Of a DNA stretch of 64,000 nucleotides, positions 15,844-25,872 are shown piece after piece. The notes beneath the pieces are model-generated. The model saw nothing but the letters and a program-made list of their open reading frames with translations. It ran no database searches and was not told the DNA's origin. A program made the position numbers and the translations under genes. The DNA comes from Bacteroidota bacterium (lineage in GTDB: Bacteria; Bacteroidota; Bacteroidia; NS11-12g; UBA9320). Within the stretch, counting starts at the first letter, position 1, and every line of letters begins with the position of its first letter. The stretch is taken from the NCBI GenBank assembly GCA_016124755.1, contig WGNA01000002.1, forward strand, positions 1 to 64,000. The letters are read 5' to 3'.

Positions 15844-18354
15844 TTAGCGGATTAATGTTAATCTGCCACTTTCGAAAACTCCGTCTTCGGAGACAAAAAT
15901 CCAGTAGATAACCCCGGTTGAGAAATTTGTTACATCTACTTCCGACACTCCATCAACTTTATCCGATTTCACCACGGTACCGGTAACATCAGAAAAAGTG
16001 ATTGTTCCGGTTTTCTTTGTTGTGATTTTCACAATTCCATTATTCGGATTCGGATAAACTTTCAGAATTGTTTCGGATACTGAAGAAATTCCGGCACCAT
16101 AATCAACCGAGAGGTTTTTACTAATTGAGCTGTCGGAACAATGATTCGAGACATGTAAAACAACCGTGTACACTCCTCTTGTCGGAAATTTGTGAGATGG
16201 ATTTTCTTCCGAAGATTTTTCTCCGTCTCCAAAATCCCATTCATACTTTGAAGCCGATTTTGAATCGCTCGTAAATTGAACCGTTAAACTCTCATTCACT
16301 TCGGTGTAAGAAGCAACTGCAACCGGAATAACCTCAATTAATGCCGTAGCCGGATCACTTGTTCCGCAGCTATTTGCGGCAACCACCGAAAGCTCATTTG
16401 CGGAACCGGCATTAGTCCAACTTACATCAACAACTGTATCGGTTGACACACCCGGAATTTCTCCACCTGCACCAACAGTCCATTTGTATCGAGTTGCATT
16501 TTCAACTGAGGCAATCTGATATCTCGAAATTCCGATGCAAGCCGTATCATCAAATACAAACATTCCGGGAGCGGAAGGTGTATCCGGTAAAATCACGATA
16601 CTTCTGAAAGAGGTGTCAGAGCCGAAATCATTACTTACGATTAATTGAACTGTCTTGGTACCGGAGGAAGAATATGAAATGGTATGCGGTCCTGATAACG
16701 TTGACGAACTCTGAGATGCATCCGTTCCGAAACTCCAGTTTATTGATTTGACCTTACCTTCAGAACTATTGGTTAAAGTTATTTCCTTACCGGGACAAGT
16801 GAGCGTATCACTCGCAGCGATTATGCTTTTAGGTTTTGTGATGTTACAGTCTTCCGGTTTAATTGCGTAATACGTTGATGGTCCGCACGGATCTCCAAGT
16901 TTACTTTTTTCCCGAACGTATTCACCACCTTCAATATCGTACTTACTCAAAATAACATTCCTGTCACCGGCGCCGAGAGCATAATGCATAATCTTAGTCG
17001 GATCGATAACATGTGACAGTTGCTGTCCGTGGCCAAGTTCATGCGTTGCAACCGTTTCAAAATCATACTGACTTTTTCCGGGAGCATTGGTCGTATAATT
17101 CCAGTTGCGTGAACTGTCAAATTCAATGTCGAGTTCTGCCACATACCAAAAAACATTACTTGAGTTAAAACATCCGCTGTACCAACTATAGCAAACACCC
17201 AATCGACCGTCTGTGAACTTTGTAAAACGCACCACATTTACATTATCTCTTGTTATCTGGTCAACAGTTGTATCGTTTCCAAGATCCCAATTCATTAAAG
17301 TCTGACATCTCCAGTTTTCAGCGGCTCTCAGAAATGCATTAACGGCCTCCGGTTTGGCAGCAAATTTTTTATTGCATTGCCACGTGTAACCTCCCTTCGA
17401 ATTATCATTTTTATGATTGACCTGGTAATAACCCGAATCAATTCCGGTAGTTCCGGAGTAACCGACATTCGAATGCGTATATTTCACATACAGATTTGAT
17501 GAGCTGGTTGAAGATTCTGCACTGTTATTCGTAACCCGTATTTTTCCGGTTCCTGCCCGGGTAGGTACATAAACTTCAATTTTCGAATTGCTCCACGACT
17601 TGTAAGATGATGGATATGGAATTTCAAAATATCTTCCATCTCCATAGTTCGGATCTACAAATTCTACTTTTCCATTGCCTCTGATTATTCCGAAATTCGA
17701 TCCGGTAATGGTTAGCAATGTTGCTGTTCCTGCCGAAACACTATCTGCCGTCATCGTGCTGATTACAGGTGCCGCCAATGGTTTGATTCCCTGAAATCCT
17801 ATTTTTAAATCATCCACTTCTTTGATTTCCTCATTCGAATACGATTGGATTTTAGGAAGTAGATCTGCGCCGATTGCATTGTACACTTCAAAATATCCGT
17901 GACCCTTTAGTGTCTCTTCATCATATTTAATAAAGGATTGTTCGCTTGCCATACCAATGAACCGGGGTAGGTCACAATCCGAGCAATTCAATGGTCTGAT
18001 TTCCGAATTCCTGAGAAATAGAACTCCGACCTCCCCGCTCTGAAGCTCAAGAGCCGGTTCCACTTTTAAGGCGTCGAAACCAACCTGTCCTCCTTCTGTA
18101 ATAACTACCAGTTCGCTGAAGCCGGATAGTAAATCTGAACCTTTAAGAATCTTTCCTATCTGAACTTTATGGCTGGTATAAATAAAGGTGTGTTCCGCAT
18201 TCCAGAAGGATGATGAAGAAAGTATTCTTCCTTCTATCACGACATCAGAATCGTAGGTTTTTTTCTGAAGACTGAATGGAACCAAAACACATTGCGACCA
18301 AAGCTCAGAGGATACAAGAAAAAAGGAAAACAGAATTAGTAGTTTTTGTTTCAT
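15844..18354 (-). CDS. T9SS-secreted matrixin-like metalloprotease with TIG and PKD domains
   Basis: An 836-residue multidomain protein. Signal peptide 1-20; a domain of unknown type 25-180 containing CSDCD; an IPT/TIG fold about 196-292 (ITGSNFG); a zinc protease domain about 300-490 with HELGHGQQLSH at 438-448, a full HExxHxxxxxH site, and IMHYAL as the Met-turn. PKD-like domains follow at about 525-600 and 675-750, and a type A sorting domain at about 765-836 (VYPNPNNG). It is exported by the Sec pathway and then the type IX system, probably attached to the surface or released. The substrate is unknown. A near-consensus -7 box lies upstream. Confidence 0.88.
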   Translation of the reverse strand: MKQKLLILFSFFLVSSELWSQCVLVPFSLQKKTYDSDVVIEGRILSSSSFWNAEHTFIYTSHKVQIGKILKGSDLLSGFSELVVITEGGQVGFDALKVEPALELQSGEVGVLFLRNSEIRPLNCSDCDLPRFIGMASEQSFIKYDEETLKGHGYFEVYNAIGADLLPKIQSYSNEEIKEVDDLKIGFQGIKPLAAPVISTMTADSVSAGTATLLTITGSNFGIIRGNGKVEFVDPNYGDGRYFEIPYPSSYKSWSNSKIEVYVPTRAGTGKIRVTNNSAESSTSSSNLYVKYTHSNVGYSGTTGIDSGYYQVNHKNDNSKGGYTWQCNKKFAAKPEAVNAFLRAAENWRCQTLMNWDLGNDTTVDQITRDNVNVVRFTKFTDGRLGVCYSWYSGCFNSSNVFWYVAELDIEFDSSRNWNYTTNAPGKSQYDFETVATHELGHGQQLSHVIDPTKIMHYALGAGDRNVILSKYDIEGGEYVREKSKLGDPCGPSTYYAIKPEDCNITKPKSIIAASDTLTCPGKEITLTNSSEGKVKSINWSFGTDASQSSSTLSGPHTISYSSSGTKTVQLIVSNDFGSDTSFRSIVILPDTPSAPGMFVFDDTACIGISRYQIASVENATRYKWTVGAGGEIPGVSTDTVVDVSWTNAGSANELSVVAANSCGTSDPATALIEVIPVAVASYTEVNESLTVQFTSDSKSASKYEWDFGDGEKSSEENPSHKFPTRGVYTVVLHVSNHCSDSSISKNLSVDYGAGISSVSETILKVYPNPNNGIVKITTKKTGTITFSDVTGTVVKSDKVDGVSEVDVTNFSTGVIYWIFVSEDGVFESGRLTLIR

Positions 18355-18413
18355 ACGAATTTCGGGTGACCAAATATCGGGTAAAATTCAAAAGTGCTTC
18401 TGGTTGAGTGTAG

Positions 18414-18421
18414 TACCTTTG
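18414..18421 (+). promoter_or_regulatory. -7 promoter box of purK
   Basis: TACCTTTG, a perfect TAnnTTTG match, ends 7 bases before the purK ATG at 18429. Transcription would start at or within a few bases of the start codon, so the message should be leaderless. Confidence 0.7.
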
Positions 18422-18428
18422 TCACACT

Positions 18429-19604
18429 ATGTCGCACCCCTTTAAAACCCGCGTCGGTATCGTTGGTGGAGGTCAGTTGGGAAAGATGCTGATCGAAAGT
18501 GCTCAGCCCTGGAATGTCACCTTTAATATTTTAGACGCTCCCGGTTCGCCGGCTGAACGATATGCCGATCAATTCATTTCCGGTAAGCTAACAGATGAAA
18601 ATGCTATACGGGCATTGGCTGAAATTTCAGATGTAATAACCTATGAAATCGAACATATTAATGTTGACGCACTGCGGGAAATAGAAGCTTCAGGTAAAAA
18701 AGTGATTCCTTCATCAGATATACTTGCCATCATTCAGGATAAAGGTCTTCAAAAAGAATTTTACGCCGGGAACAACCTTAATACCTCACCGTTTATCATC
18801 ATTGATGATGCTGATGAAAGTGTACTGAACGAAAATTTAAAATCACTCAAAGGCGAGCAGCTTGTGGTAAAAAGCCGTACCGGTGGTTACGACGGAAAAG
18901 GTGTTCAGATCATGAACCGAACAGACATTTCCGGTAATTCAATAAAGGAAATGTTGCCGGCGGTTATTGAAGAATTCATTCCCGAATGTTTGGAAGTTTC
19001 GGTAATTGTGGCCAGAAACGAACAGAATGAAATTCGAACTTTTCCGATGGTTGAAATGGTCTTTGATCCGGAAATTAATCTGGTTGACTTTCTATGTTCT
19101 CCCGCCAATGTTGGTTCAGAAATTCAACAACAAGCAGCCGATTTGGCAACTAAAGCAATCAAGGCATTAAACGGAATCGGATTGTTTGCCGTTGAGATGT
19201 TTCTCACCAAATCCGGTGAACTTCTAATTAATGAAATCGCGCCCAGACCGCATAATTCCGGTCACCATACGATAGAAGCGTGTTACACTTCTCAATACGG
19301 ACAATTAATGCGAATTCTGCTCGGACTCCCATTGGGAAATACAGAACTGCACACTCCGGCTGTTATGGCTAACATCATCGGACCGGCAGATGTCTCCGGA
19401 GATTATCAACTCAACGGACTCGACACATTATTTTCTACACCCGGAGCCCAGCTACACTGGTATAATAAAACGGAAACCAGACCGGGAAGAAAAATGGGGC
19501 ACTTCACCGTTTTGGCTGATGATGTTGAAACCGCAATCCAAAACATGAAGAAGATCCGGGAAACCCTGAGAATCGTTCCGGTAGCACAAACCGGAAATCC
19601 ATAG
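18429..19604 (+). CDS. purK: N5-carboxyaminoimidazole ribonucleotide synthetase
   Basis: A 391-residue ATP-grasp enzyme that makes N5-CAIR from AIR, bicarbonate and ATP. The N-terminal [13 protein letters not shown] (8-20) is the PurK signature. The ATP-grasp region includes [17 protein letters not shown] (about 145-161), and [18 protein letters not shown] (about 263-280) closes the active site. It is followed by purE, the next enzyme. No ribosome-binding site is visible, in keeping with the leaderless promoter layout. Confidence 0.97.
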   Translation: MSHPFKTRVGIVGGGQLGKMLIESAQPWNVTFNILDAPGSPAERYADQFISGKLTDENAIRALAEISDVITYEIEHINVDALREIEASGKKVIPSSDILAIIQDKGLQKEFYAGNNLNTSPFIIIDDADESVLNENLKSLKGEQLVVKSRTGGYDGKGVQIMNRTDISGNSIKEMLPAVIEEFIPECLEVSVIVARNEQNEIRTFPMVEMVFDPEINLVDFLCSPANVGSEIQQQAADLATKAIKALNGIGLFAVEMFLTKSGELLINEIAPRPHNSGHHTIEACYTSQYGQLMRILLGLPLGNTELHTPAVMANIIGPADVSGDYQLNGLDTLFSTPGAQLHWYNKTETRPGRKMGHFTVLADDVETAIQNMKKIRETLRIVPVAQTGNP

Positions 19605-19609
19605 CTTTG
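19602..19609 (+). promoter_or_regulatory. -7 promoter box of purE, overlapping the purK stop
   Basis: TAGCTTTG matches TAnnTTTG; its first three bases are the purK stop codon TAG. The purE ATG lies 20 bases downstream, so purE can be transcribed without purK. Confidence 0.6.
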
Positions 19610-19629
19610 CTCCCATCAACACATTATTT

Positions 19630-20148
19630 ATGAAGCCCGAAGCAGGAATTATCATGGGGTCAGACAGCGATCTGCCGGTAATGCAGGAAGCATTTTCCAT
19701 TCTACAGGAACTTGGAGTTGATTGTGAGATTACAGTGGTTTCTGCTCACCGCACACCCGACCGAATGTATGAGTATGCGAAGCATGCGGCTTCAAGGGGA
19801 ATTAAAGTCATCATCGCAGGAGCCGGTGGTGCTGCACATCTTCCGGGCATGGTAGCTTCTTTAACCCACTTACCGGTAATCGGGGTTCCGGTGAAAAGCA
19901 GAAACCTCAACGGTGAAGATTCATTGCTATCTATCGTGCAAATGCCTCCCGGAGTTCCGGTTGCAACTGTTGCCATCAATGGCGCTAAAAACGCGGGTAT
20001 TCTGGCAGCGCAAATAATTGGTTTGGGAAATCCTGAAGTGATGAACAACATCATTAAATACAAAGAAGGTCTGAGAAAAATGGTGGAAGAAAAAGCCGCC
20101 AATCTCGAAAAGCTCGGACCGAATGAATACCTGAAACAAAACGCATGA
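19630..20148 (+). CDS. purE: N5-CAIR mutase
   Basis: A 172-residue class I PurE that converts N5-CAIR to CAIR. Motifs: [12 protein letters not shown] (9-20), [13 protein letters not shown] (38-50) with the catalytic His, and [16 protein letters not shown] (61-76). Presence of purK just upstream fits class I rather than the class II direct carboxylase. Its stop overlaps the start of the DUF3109 gene (ATGA), linking the two in translation. Confidence 0.97.
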   Translation: MKPEAGIIMGSDSDLPVMQEAFSILQELGVDCEITVVSAHRTPDRMYEYAKHAASRGIKVIIAGAGGAAHLPGMVASLTHLPVIGVPVKSRNLNGEDSLLSIVQMPPGVPVATVAINGAKNAGILAAQIIGLGNPEVMNNIIKYKEGLRKMVEEKAANLEKLGPNEYLKQNA

Positions 20149-20720
20149 TTATTCATGAAGACACGCTCATCTCAGACGAACTTCTGAGCGAACATTTTGC
20201 CTGTAATCTAAAGGCCTGCAAGGGAGCGTGTTGTATCGAAGGAGACAAAGGGGCACCCTTGTCCAGAGAGGAAGTTGAAATCATCGAAAAAAATTTACCT
20301 GAAATCCTGAATCATCTCGAAGAGGAAAACAGAGAGTTCATAAAGGAAAACGGTTTTTACGAAGCCGATTTCGATGGTGAGTTGGTTACAACATGTCTTC
20401 CCGACGGCAGGTGTGCATTCGTTAGAAAAGGAAACGATGGCGTGTTAACCTGCGGAATTGAACACACATATTATCAGAATCGCATCGATTTCATTAAACC
20501 CATTAGTTGCCATTTATATCCGGTTCGGATACGGGAATTTGAAACATATACGGCACTGAATTATCACCGCTGGCCGATTTGCAGTCCGGCATGCGATAAA
20601 GGACAAATGGAAGGAATAAAGGTTTTTGAATTTGTTGAAACCGCTTTGAGAAGAAGATTTGGAGATTCGTGGTACGACGGTCTGGTGGAAATCGATCGCC
20701 AGTTAAAAGACCATCAGTAA
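20145..20720 (+). CDS. DUF3109 cysteine-rich protein
   Basis: A 191-residue protein of the DUF3109 family, related to YkgJ-type metal-binding proteins. Cysteines cluster as [11 protein letters not shown] (about 20-30), then CLPDGRCAF and TCGIE in the middle, and ISCHLYP and ICSPAC near 123-150, a layout able to bind zinc or an Fe-S centre. No catalytic activity is known for the family. It is translationally coupled to purE and overlaps the end of the opposing TonB receptor gene by 7 bases. Confidence 0.85.
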   Translation: MIIHEDTLISDELLSEHFACNLKACKGACCIEGDKGAPLSREEVEIIEKNLPEILNHLEEENREFIKENGFYEADFDGELVTTCLPDGRCAFVRKGNDGVLTCGIEHTYYQNRIDFIKPISCHLYPVRIREFETYTALNYHRWPICSPACDKGQMEGIKVFEFVETALRRRFGDSWYDGLVEIDRQLKDHQ

Positions 20721-23053
20721 TTAATTTCCTTCCGCACCTGCAACAACCATTTTGACGGTGGCCCCATATCACCCGGCCGTATCATATATGCCGTTCCGAA
20801 AATATTGCTTCCCACAATTCCGACTCTGTAATTTTTGGGGAATTCATAAAAGATACGGATGTCTGTTATCCAGGTTCCGTGAGAGTTCAGATCCTGACCC
20901 TGTTGAATTCCCGGGATAAAAATCGAGAGCGGCGGGGTCACAAAATTGTTGTCGATGTTGCTCATGTACGAATTGTACCGCACGCTGAATCCGCCCTGCC
21001 ATTTATTAAGATTTATAGAAACATCAATTTTGAGAAGCGCTTTGTTCCGGTATTTGAGTGTATTGCCGGAATTATCAGAACTGGTAGAGAGATAACTTAT
21101 CACCCGGTTAAAACTGTCTGTCGCGAATTGTTTATTAGGTTCCAAACTAACCGGATTGCTATATGTGTATCCACACAAGAACCGAATCGATTTGTTTTTT
21201 GCGATTTCATATTCACCGTTCAGACTAATATCCAATCCGGAAATTTCTGTTTTACCGGTATTCAGAGATTTAAAACCCAAGCCCAATCCGTTTTCGAACG
21301 AATTATCTTTAGACCATTGACTAAAGGTAAACTCCATCATGTTATTATAATACATTCGGAAAGCCGCAACATCCAAAAAACCTTTCAGGCTCTTAAATCT
21401 GAAACCTTGTTTTAAACCGATCTCGGTGTTGTTGCCCGATTCTGATCTGAGATTTTCATTCGGAAAAACACTCACAATTCCAACCTTTGTTGAGATAAAC
21501 GACTCGGCAATGGTCGGGAAACGATAACCCTGACCGTAAGAAGCTCTGATGAAAGTGGCTTTCGAAATCTGATAATTTATACCACCTCTGAAAACCGGCT
21601 TTGATTCTTTGTAGTCATTCAGTTCATAATGTTCGAAACGACCACCGGCATTTACAATCAGTTTTCGGTATTTCCATTCTCCCTGTACATATCCCGCAGT
21701 GTTGGAAGCATGTTGTTCTCCGCTGAATAACGGCGAATTACTTTTAACAAAACTGTATAAAGCTCCTCCGGTAAATTGTAATCCAAAAAGTCGCGGAGTT
21801 GTGATCTGAACATCATTGTAAACGGTGCTGGCAGAATTCGACTGGTCTTTATCCGGATCTCCGGAATCCACCTGATTGTCGACATAGAGATATCTGGAGT
21901 TGATTTTATAAAACCAGTTGCCTTTGGTTCTAAAAGTCCAGAAAGGATCTATTCTCAGCTTCGTTCCGTTTGTGGTTGTAAAGGCGTCGTCCAACGCATT
22001 GTATGCACTGTCGTAACTTTTCCAAAGGAGAAAAGAACCCACATCCGTTTTTAAAAGGTGTGTTCGAAGTCCCAGATACATATCCTTTGTTAGCCGGTAT
22101 CGTGCATCCAATCCGAGATGAAGTCTTTTTTCAAAATCACCGAACCGATAACCTTCGTCCTGAACCGCTTCAATATTGGAGTTCAACTGTAGTTTTTTGA
22201 AAGACCTACTGTCCCCCATTCTGATACCCTGTACGTTTCGCGTTGTGTTCGTCCACTTCCAACCCGGTTCAGCCGGATTTCCATACAAACCGGAAAAAGC
22301 GGTAAAGCTTGTTTTCGGCTTATCGGTTGACCAAAGTGTATTAATGTTAATGATTCCATTAAGGGCGGAAGAACCGTAAAGCACAGAACTGGCACCTTTT
22401 AAAACTTCAATATTTCCAATGTTATCGGTTGATACAAAATTCCAGAGAACCGATCCGGCATCGCCATTTAAAAGGGGTGCTCCGTCAATAAAGACGGTAA
22501 CTCTCGATCCGGCGCCATAGCTCCAGCCGCTTCCCGCCCGAATGTTCACCTGCCCTTCTGTAATGCTGACTCCCGGAATCTGGTTGACCACCTCATCAAT
22601 CACCACGGGATTTTTGTCGTTCACAATATCTGGTCGCAGTGTTTCAACCGACGTGGTTAATTCTTTAAGTCGCTTTTCGTTTCGATCGGCAATCACCACA
22701 ATCTGATTCAACATATCACCGGATTCTTTCAGGCGGAAAAAAACGTTCGTGGATGCAGCATTAACACGTATTTCTCTGGTTTCATAACCGATGTAGGAAA
22801 TCCGCACAACTGATGAACTTACCGACAGTTTGAAATAACCGTTCGAATCGGTGATCGTTCCATTTGAAGTTTTGTTAAGCTCCTGAACTGCGGCACCGGT
22901 AAGCGGAGTATTGTTCACCGTATCGATCACCCAACCTGAAACTGATATTGTTTGCGCGCCGGCAAACTCGATTAACCCGAGCAGTAACGACAGAAATATG
23001 AGTTGTCTCAAGGTGGCGATTCTCTTACTTTCGTGAGACACAATTTTACACAT
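20714..23053 (-). CDS. TonB-dependent receptor with carboxypeptidase-like N-terminal domain
   Basis: A 779-residue outer-membrane transporter. A signal sequence occupies about 15-33 (ending GAQ), followed by a CarboxypepD_reg-like domain about 35-120, a plug domain about 135-245 with VNQIPGVSITEGQV and ASSVLYGSSALNGIIN, and a 22-strand-type barrel to the C terminus. There is no SusD neighbour, so the substrate is more likely a siderophore, metal complex or vitamin than a glycan. The ATG at 23053 is 5 bases from the start of the divergent gene; a GTG four codons in is an alternative start. Confidence 0.92.
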   Translation of the reverse strand: MCKIVSHESKRIATLRQLIFLSLLLGLIEFAGAQTISVSGWVIDTVNNTPLTGAAVQELNKTSNGTITDSNGYFKLSVSSSVVRISYIGYETREIRVNAASTNVFFRLKESGDMLNQIVVIADRNEKRLKELTTSVETLRPDIVNDKNPVVIDEVVNQIPGVSITEGQVNIRAGSGWSYGAGSRVTVFIDGAPLLNGDAGSVLWNFVSTDNIGNIEVLKGASSVLYGSSALNGIININTLWSTDKPKTSFTAFSGLYGNPAEPGWKWTNTTRNVQGIRMGDSRSFKKLQLNSNIEAVQDEGYRFGDFEKRLHLGLDARYRLTKDMYLGLRTHLLKTDVGSFLLWKSYDSAYNALDDAFTTTNGTKLRIDPFWTFRTKGNWFYKINSRYLYVDNQVDSGDPDKDQSNSASTVYNDVQITTPRLFGLQFTGGALYSFVKSNSPLFSGEQHASNTAGYVQGEWKYRKLIVNAGGRFEHYELNDYKESKPVFRGGINYQISKATFIRASYGQGYRFPTIAESFISTKVGIVSVFPNENLRSESGNNTEIGLKQGFRFKSLKGFLDVAAFRMYYNNMMEFTFSQWSKDNSFENGLGLGFKSLNTGKTEISGLDISLNGEYEIAKNKSIRFLCGYTYSNPVSLEPNKQFATDSFNRVISYLSTSSDNSGNTLKYRNKALLKIDVSINLNKWQGGFSVRYNSYMSNIDNNFVTPPLSIFIPGIQQGQDLNSHGTWITDIRIFYEFPKNYRVGIVGSNIFGTAYMIRPGDMGPPSKWLLQVRKEINY

Positions 23054-23058
23054 TTGCC

Positions 23059-23784
23059 ATGAGTTTCAGAGTTTTGCTTTCGGTAGTATTTGTGGTGTTA
23101 TCCTACGCATCGACTATCGCTCAGGATTGTGTTCCGGATCAAAACATTACCGAATCCGGCTTTCACCCAAAACAAGTTGATCCGGCCATTGCAGGTCAGG
23201 AATATAAACAGGTGCTTCAGATCCGGGTATTTAAAGATACTACGGTAGTAATTAATGGCAACACCATTAAAGCGACTATTGACTCAATTCGGGTGAATGA
23301 TATTCTGGGTTTACCAACTGGTTTTTATTATACCTGTTCCCGAAAAAACTGTAGCTACATACCGGATTCTACGGGATGTGCAACCTTGCACGGCAACCCG
23401 AAAGAAAGTGACATCGGTGATTATCCTTTGAAAATTGCAATTCAGACTTTCGGCAAAGTTGCCGGGTTTAATACCAGTCAGAAAGATACTCTTGAGCAAT
23501 TTATGGTTCAGGTATCCAAATTCGGATTTGTTGAAAATCAGTATTCGCAGATTCAGGGATTGCTTTACCCGAATCCATCGTCTAATGGAATATTTTTTCT
23601 GAAACCCGGATTCGAAAGTTCAATTCAAAGAATACTAATATCAAACATTGAAGGAGTTTTGATCGAGGATTTGGAAGTATCCGGAATTGTTGATCTCCAG
23701 CATTTATCTTCCGGTATGTATTTGTACCGTGTGCAATTAAACAACGGAAGATTTAGTTCCGGAAAATTATCAATCACCCACTGA
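23059..23784 (+). CDS. Small T9SS-secreted protein
   Basis: A 241-residue protein with signal peptide 1-22 (ending TIAQ), a mid-region of about 25-160 with several cysteines (CVPD, YTCSRKNCS, TGCATL) and a type A sorting domain from about 168 (LYPNPSSNG) to the end (GKLSITH). It should be exported through the type IX system. The mid-domain is not recognised. It starts 5 bases from the divergent TonB receptor start. TACTTTCG (23026-23033), one base off the -7 box, lies inside the receptor's first codons. Confidence 0.8.
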   Translation: MSFRVLLSVVFVVLSYASTIAQDCVPDQNITESGFHPKQVDPAIAGQEYKQVLQIRVFKDTTVVINGNTIKATIDSIRVNDILGLPTGFYYTCSRKNCSYIPDSTGCATLHGNPKESDIGDYPLKIAIQTFGKVAGFNTSQKDTLEQFMVQVSKFGFVENQYSQIQGLLYPNPSSNGIFFLKPGFESSIQRILISNIEGVLIEDLEVSGIVDLQHLSSGMYLYRVQLNNGRFSSGKLSITH

Positions 23785-23832
23785 GTTCCGGATAAATTGT
23801 GAACTTTTACCGCATTCGGCGGTTTCGCTAAA

Positions 23833-25011
23833 ATGAGCAAAGGACTTGTTGTTGTTGGATTATCAGGTGGTGTGGATTCATCTGTTGCCGCCGCATTGCT
23901 TCTCGAAGACGGCTATGATGTAATTGGCGTCTTTATGAAAAACTGGCACGATACGGAAGTTACGATTTCTGATGAGTGCCCTTGGGAAGAAGACAGCAAG
24001 GATGCTTTGTTAGTCGCGGAAAAACTTGGAATCCCTTTCCAAACTATTGACCTCAGTGATTTATACAAAGTGCGGATTGTAGACTATATGTTCCGTGAAT
24101 ATGAACACGGCAGAACCCCGAACCCGGATGTGTTGTGCAACAGGGAAATTAAATTCGACGTCTTTTTAAAAACAGCACTTGAACTCGGGGCAGATTATAT
24201 CGCGACCGGACATTATTGCCAAAAAGAAGAAACAGTTATTGATTGCAAACCAATTTACCGATTGATTGGCGGGGTCGATAAAAATAAAGATCAGAGTTAT
24301 TTTTTGTGTCAGGTAAATCAGGAGCAGCTTTCAAAAGCTTTATTTCCAATTGGTCATCTCAGGAAATCTGAGGTACGGCAAATTGCCGCAAAATATGATT
24401 TGATAACCGCAGGAAAGCGCGATTCCCAGGGGTTGTGTTTCATTGGAAAAGTAAGACTTCCCGATTTTCTTCAACAACAACTCAAACCAAAAGAAGGAGA
24501 TATAATCGAAATATCTTCCGATCATCCCATCTTCAATTTGAATGAAAAAACAACCTTGTCTGAATTGGCTCAACCTTTTTTATTGAGTCGGGAAATGGGT
24601 AAGGTGATCGGCAAACATTCGGGAGCACATTATTTTACCAATGGGCAGAGAAAAGGTCTTGGTGTCGGAGGTAAAGCGGAACCCCTTTTTATTCTGCAGA
24701 CGGATGTAAATGAGAACATCATTTATGTTGGAATGGGCGAAAATCATCCGGGCCTCTTTCGGTCTGCCCTGTTTATGAATACTTCTGAAATCCATTGGTT
24801 GAGACAAGACTTTGCACCGGGTGAAGGAAATTCGTTGCCGGTTTTCGCACGTATCCGATATCGTCAGGAACTTCAAAAAGCTACATTAATTCAAGAGTCT
24901 GACGGTGCATTTCTGCTCTTTGACACTCCGCAAAAATCTGTGACTCCCGGACAATTCGCCGCCTGGTATATTGATGATGAAATGATTGGAAGCGGAGTAA
25001 TTTCGGCGTGA
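23833..25011 (+). CDS. mnmA: tRNA 2-thiouridylase
   Basis: A 392-residue enzyme that thiolates U34 of Glu, Gln and Lys tRNAs. The ATP-pyrophosphatase loop GLSGGVDSS is at 9-17. The catalytic cysteines are Cys102 ([13 protein letters not shown]) and Cys202 (DSQGLCFIG), matching the family's disulfide pair. The C-terminal beta-barrel domains are complete. It converges on the next gene with a 3-base gap. No clear -7 box is seen close to the start. Confidence 0.96.
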   Translation: MSKGLVVVGLSGGVDSSVAAALLLEDGYDVIGVFMKNWHDTEVTISDECPWEEDSKDALLVAEKLGIPFQTIDLSDLYKVRIVDYMFREYEHGRTPNPDVLCNREIKFDVFLKTALELGADYIATGHYCQKEETVIDCKPIYRLIGGVDKNKDQSYFLCQVNQEQLSKALFPIGHLRKSEVRQIAAKYDLITAGKRDSQGLCFIGKVRLPDFLQQQLKPKEGDIIEISSDHPIFNLNEKTTLSELAQPFLLSREMGKVIGKHSGAHYFTNGQRKGLGVGGKAEPLFILQTDVNENIIYVGMGENHPGLFRSALFMNTSEIHWLRQDFAPGEGNSLPVFARIRYRQELQKATLIQESDGAFLLFDTPQKSVTPGQFAAWYIDDEMIGSGVISA

Positions 25012-25014
25012 CCA

Positions 25015-25842
25015 TCAGTCGAAAATATATCCGAAACGGATGTCAAAACTGTTGTAAAAGACTTTCTCCTTAACAAAAACATCCCGGATTCGGTCGTCGA
25101 AAATCTGATCCCAATATTCTGCTGACATCAATTGACGTGTCATTCCAATCGAAAAAAACCGGGTTGAATGTGGTCTTGTTTTTTTCATGAATCCAATTCC
25201 GAAACCGGTATTTAATCCACCTTTCGCAGTACCATTCAACCATCGGATATACTCCGAAAAACTTAGAATCCCATAACCGGATCTCACATAGAAGAAAGGA
25301 GTTTTACCTTCTTTTCTCAATCGGTAATCATACTCCAGACAGATCGGAGTAAAGGCATTATCGGGGAAAAAATAATAATGATAACCGACAGAAGCCGACA
25401 ACAAGTGTTGTGATCTAAATGTCCTGCCGATACTTAATTCGCCTCCGGGAACCAGTGATAAGTCTCCCCACGAATCCAGTCGCCATCCGGTTGAAAGATT
25501 CATCTTAAGAAAAAATCCTTTGTCTGCCATCGGGTATAATTTCTTTCTCTCAACCAAAACCGTTTTAGCCCCGTTTGAAGTTGATGGTGAGAAATCTATT
25601 TCCTGAATATCATCCCATTGAATCTTCATGAAGGTTCCCATTGGGGTGTATATCTCCACATACTCGTTTTGAACATATTCGTGCACCACTCCTTTCACCT
25701 GCAATCCCGATTTCATTTTAATGCGAACAACAGAATCACTCTGCTGAGCATTCGAAGGGCAACTAAATCCCAGAAGCAGGAAGAAAAAAAAGAAATGAAA
25801 CAAAATTGAGAATCGTCGGTATCCGGGCGTATTCCTAAGCAT
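25015..25842 (-). CDS. Secreted protein, probable outer-membrane barrel
   Basis: A 275-residue protein with a long hydrophobic signal sequence (about 12-32) ending SNAQQ. Residues 33-90 read like a small beta domain (VRIKMKSGLQVKGVVHEYVQNEYVEIYTPMG fragment, quoted only to show the alternating pattern), and 110-275 have strand-rich features with terminal aromatic FGYIFD, typical of outer-membrane barrels. The start at 25842 fits the signal peptide; the longer frame would overlap the divergent gene. No family name can be assigned. Confidence 0.65.
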   Translation of the reverse strand: MLRNTPGYRRFSILFHFFFFFLLLGFSCPSNAQQSDSVVRIKMKSGLQVKGVVHEYVQNEYVEIYTPMGTFMKIQWDDIQEIDFSPSTSNGAKTVLVERKKLYPMADKGFFLKMNLSTGWRLDSWGDLSLVPGGELSIGRTFRSQHLLSASVGYHYYFFPDNAFTPICLEYDYRLRKEGKTPFFYVRSGYGILSFSEYIRWLNGTAKGGLNTGFGIGFMKKTRPHSTRFFSIGMTRQLMSAEYWDQIFDDRIRDVFVKEKVFYNSFDIRFGYIFD

Positions 25843-25872
25843 TAGCTTTGAATATTTGATTCCGGTAAAGTT

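Noticed and set aside
20714-23053. A SusC/SusD-type glycan uptake locus
   Set aside because: No SusD-like lipoprotein is adjacent to this or the other two TonB receptors, and no glycoside hydrolases are in the window.
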